A stretch of DNA of 25,114 nt, from positions 1-25,114 of the IMG/VR virus record IMGVR_UViG_3300031772_000263. The stretch is one strand, 5' to 3'. The notes below the pieces were generated by a model. It searched no databases, was not told the DNA's origin, and saw only the letters and a list, made by a program, of their open reading frames with translations. Within the stretch, counting starts at the first letter, position 1; each line of letters opens with the position of its first letter. The translations under genes and the position numbers were made by a program. The DNA comes from a virus. Below are positions 24,689-25,114 of this stretch, one piece after another.

Positions 24689-24717
24689 GCTATACGTCCG
24701 GAATCTTTGAAAGTCAA
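24689..24717 (-). promoter_or_regulatory. Sigma70-type promoter of the late operon
   Basis: Minus strand: -35 TTGACT (24712-24717), a 17-bp spacer, and -10 TATAGC (24689-24694). Five of six -35 positions and four of six -10 positions match consensus, with ideal spacing, in an AT-richer gap with no gene. It lies directly downstream of a terminator and about 45 bp ahead of the first gene, so it is well placed to start the structural operon using the host polymerase. Confidence 0.75.
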
Positions 24718-24721
24718 GAAG

Positions 24722-24789
24722 AAAAAATGCCGGCCCGTTTACCCGGCTAGGGGTATCGCTCGCGTGTGACGAGTTGCCGGCGGGCCGGC
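24722..24789 (-). terminator. Rho-independent terminator of the upstream module
   Basis: On the minus strand, a GC-rich hairpin ends in ATTTTTTCTTCTT. The compact form pairs GCCGG with CCGGC (24729-24747, 9-base loop) next to the T-tract (24722-24727). A longer alternative pairs the perfect 9-base arms 24781-24789 and 24729-24737 around a 43-base loop. It closes the transcript of the gene at 24801 onward and separates it from the late promoter. Confidence 0.75.
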
Positions 24790-24800
24790 TCGGACAAGAT

Positions 24801-25114
24801 TCAGCTAGTGGATTCGGCCTCGGCGTTGATTTCTTTCTCGCGATCTTTCCGCCATTTCTTCGCGGCTTCGCGAGCTCCCTTGAGGACGTCGAGACGACCG
24901 GACTTAAGGGAGGCGATCTTCGTCTTTCGCTTTTCGATCTGGTCTTCGAGTCGTTCGATCTCGACGATCGCCGAAGAAATCTCGAGCTCGAGGGCGTTGA
25001 GGACCTCGTCCTGGGGGCCGAAAAGGGAAACCTGCTTCAGGTCCGCGAATTCGACCGCGGGCCCGACGATCTCGAGTTTGGTCGTCGCGAACGGGGCTCC
25101 CTTGGTCTTCTCCT
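24801..25114 (-). CDS. Charged coiled-coil protein, 5' end outside the window
   Basis: The last 104 codons of an open frame enter from the right edge and end at TGA (24801-24803). Visible part: a short beta-like segment (TKLEIVGPAVEFADLKQVSL) with FGPQDEV, then a long charged helix with heptad repeats (LEISSAIVEIERLEDQIEKR) and a basic section (REAAKKWRKDREKE) before an acidic tail. No family recognised. The gene belongs to a different transcript, ended by the adjacent terminator. Confidence 0.75.
   Translation of the reverse strand, partial: EKTKGAPFATTKLEIVGPAVEFADLKQVSLFGPQDEVLNALELEISSAIVEIERLEDQIEKRKTKIASLKSGRLDVLKGAREAAKKWRKDREKEINAEAESTS

Noticed and set aside
1-25114. Possible stop-codon reassignment in a phage with long open frames
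   Set aside because: TAA, TAG and TGA are all used as gene ends followed at once by new starts, and no conserved gene is interrupted by an in-frame stop.

Overview
The window is a piece of a tailed double-stranded DNA phage genome (Caudoviricetes). The gene set points to a short-tailed, podovirus-like particle: terminase, a P22-type portal, scaffold, HK97-fold coat protein, a P22 gp10-like tail hub and a tail spike or fibre, but no tape measure, tube, sheath or baseplate genes. It may be a free phage or a prophage fragment. No integrase, tRNA, bacterial housekeeping gene or CRISPR array was seen. The DNA is fairly GC-rich with many TCG/GATC words. TAA, TAG and TGA all end genes, so nothing suggests a recoded genetic code. 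The host cannot be named.

Every convincing gene lies on the minus strand and the map reads from right to left. At the right edge is the 3' end of a gene from another module (24801-25114). It is followed by a hairpin/T-tract terminator (24722-24789) and a good sigma70-type promoter (TTGACT, 17 bp, TATAGC; 24689-24717). That promoter appears to start a single long late operon. Order: small protein, coiled-coil protein, small terminase, large terminase, 89-aa protein, portal, [internal extended -10 promoter], scaffold, major capsid protein, beta-rich decoration candidate, [hairpin], beta-helix protein, zinc-ribbon protein, [hairpin], two unknown structural-region proteins, connector candidate, tail hub, 125-aa protein, tail spike/fibre with an Asp-box propeller, membrane protein, then five genes that look like internal/ejected virion proteins. 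The last runs off the left edge as an open frame of at least 1615 codons.

Genes are packed tightly, with ATGA/TTGA/TAATG overlaps or 0-30 nt gaps. Several starts are TTG or GTG with good Shine-Dalgarno sequences. Packaging (terminase, portal), head (scaffold, coat, decoration), neck/tail (connector, hub, fibre) and genome-delivery (cysteine-rich protein, helical proteins, giant protein) modules follow in the usual late-gene order.

The most unusual points are: (1) a sigma-factor-like region 2/region 4 pair embedded near the C-terminal end of the visible part of the giant virion-region protein; (2) a perfect 34-bp in-frame duplication flanking an AT-rich module in the same gene; (3) a twin CX3C plus six further cysteines in a putative ejection protein; (4) an extended -10 promoter whose TATAAT contains the portal stop codon; (5) a compositional break in the tip of the tail fibre, visible as a near-absence of GATC in a genome segment otherwise full of it. 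All functions are assigned by reading the sequence by eye, without database searches.
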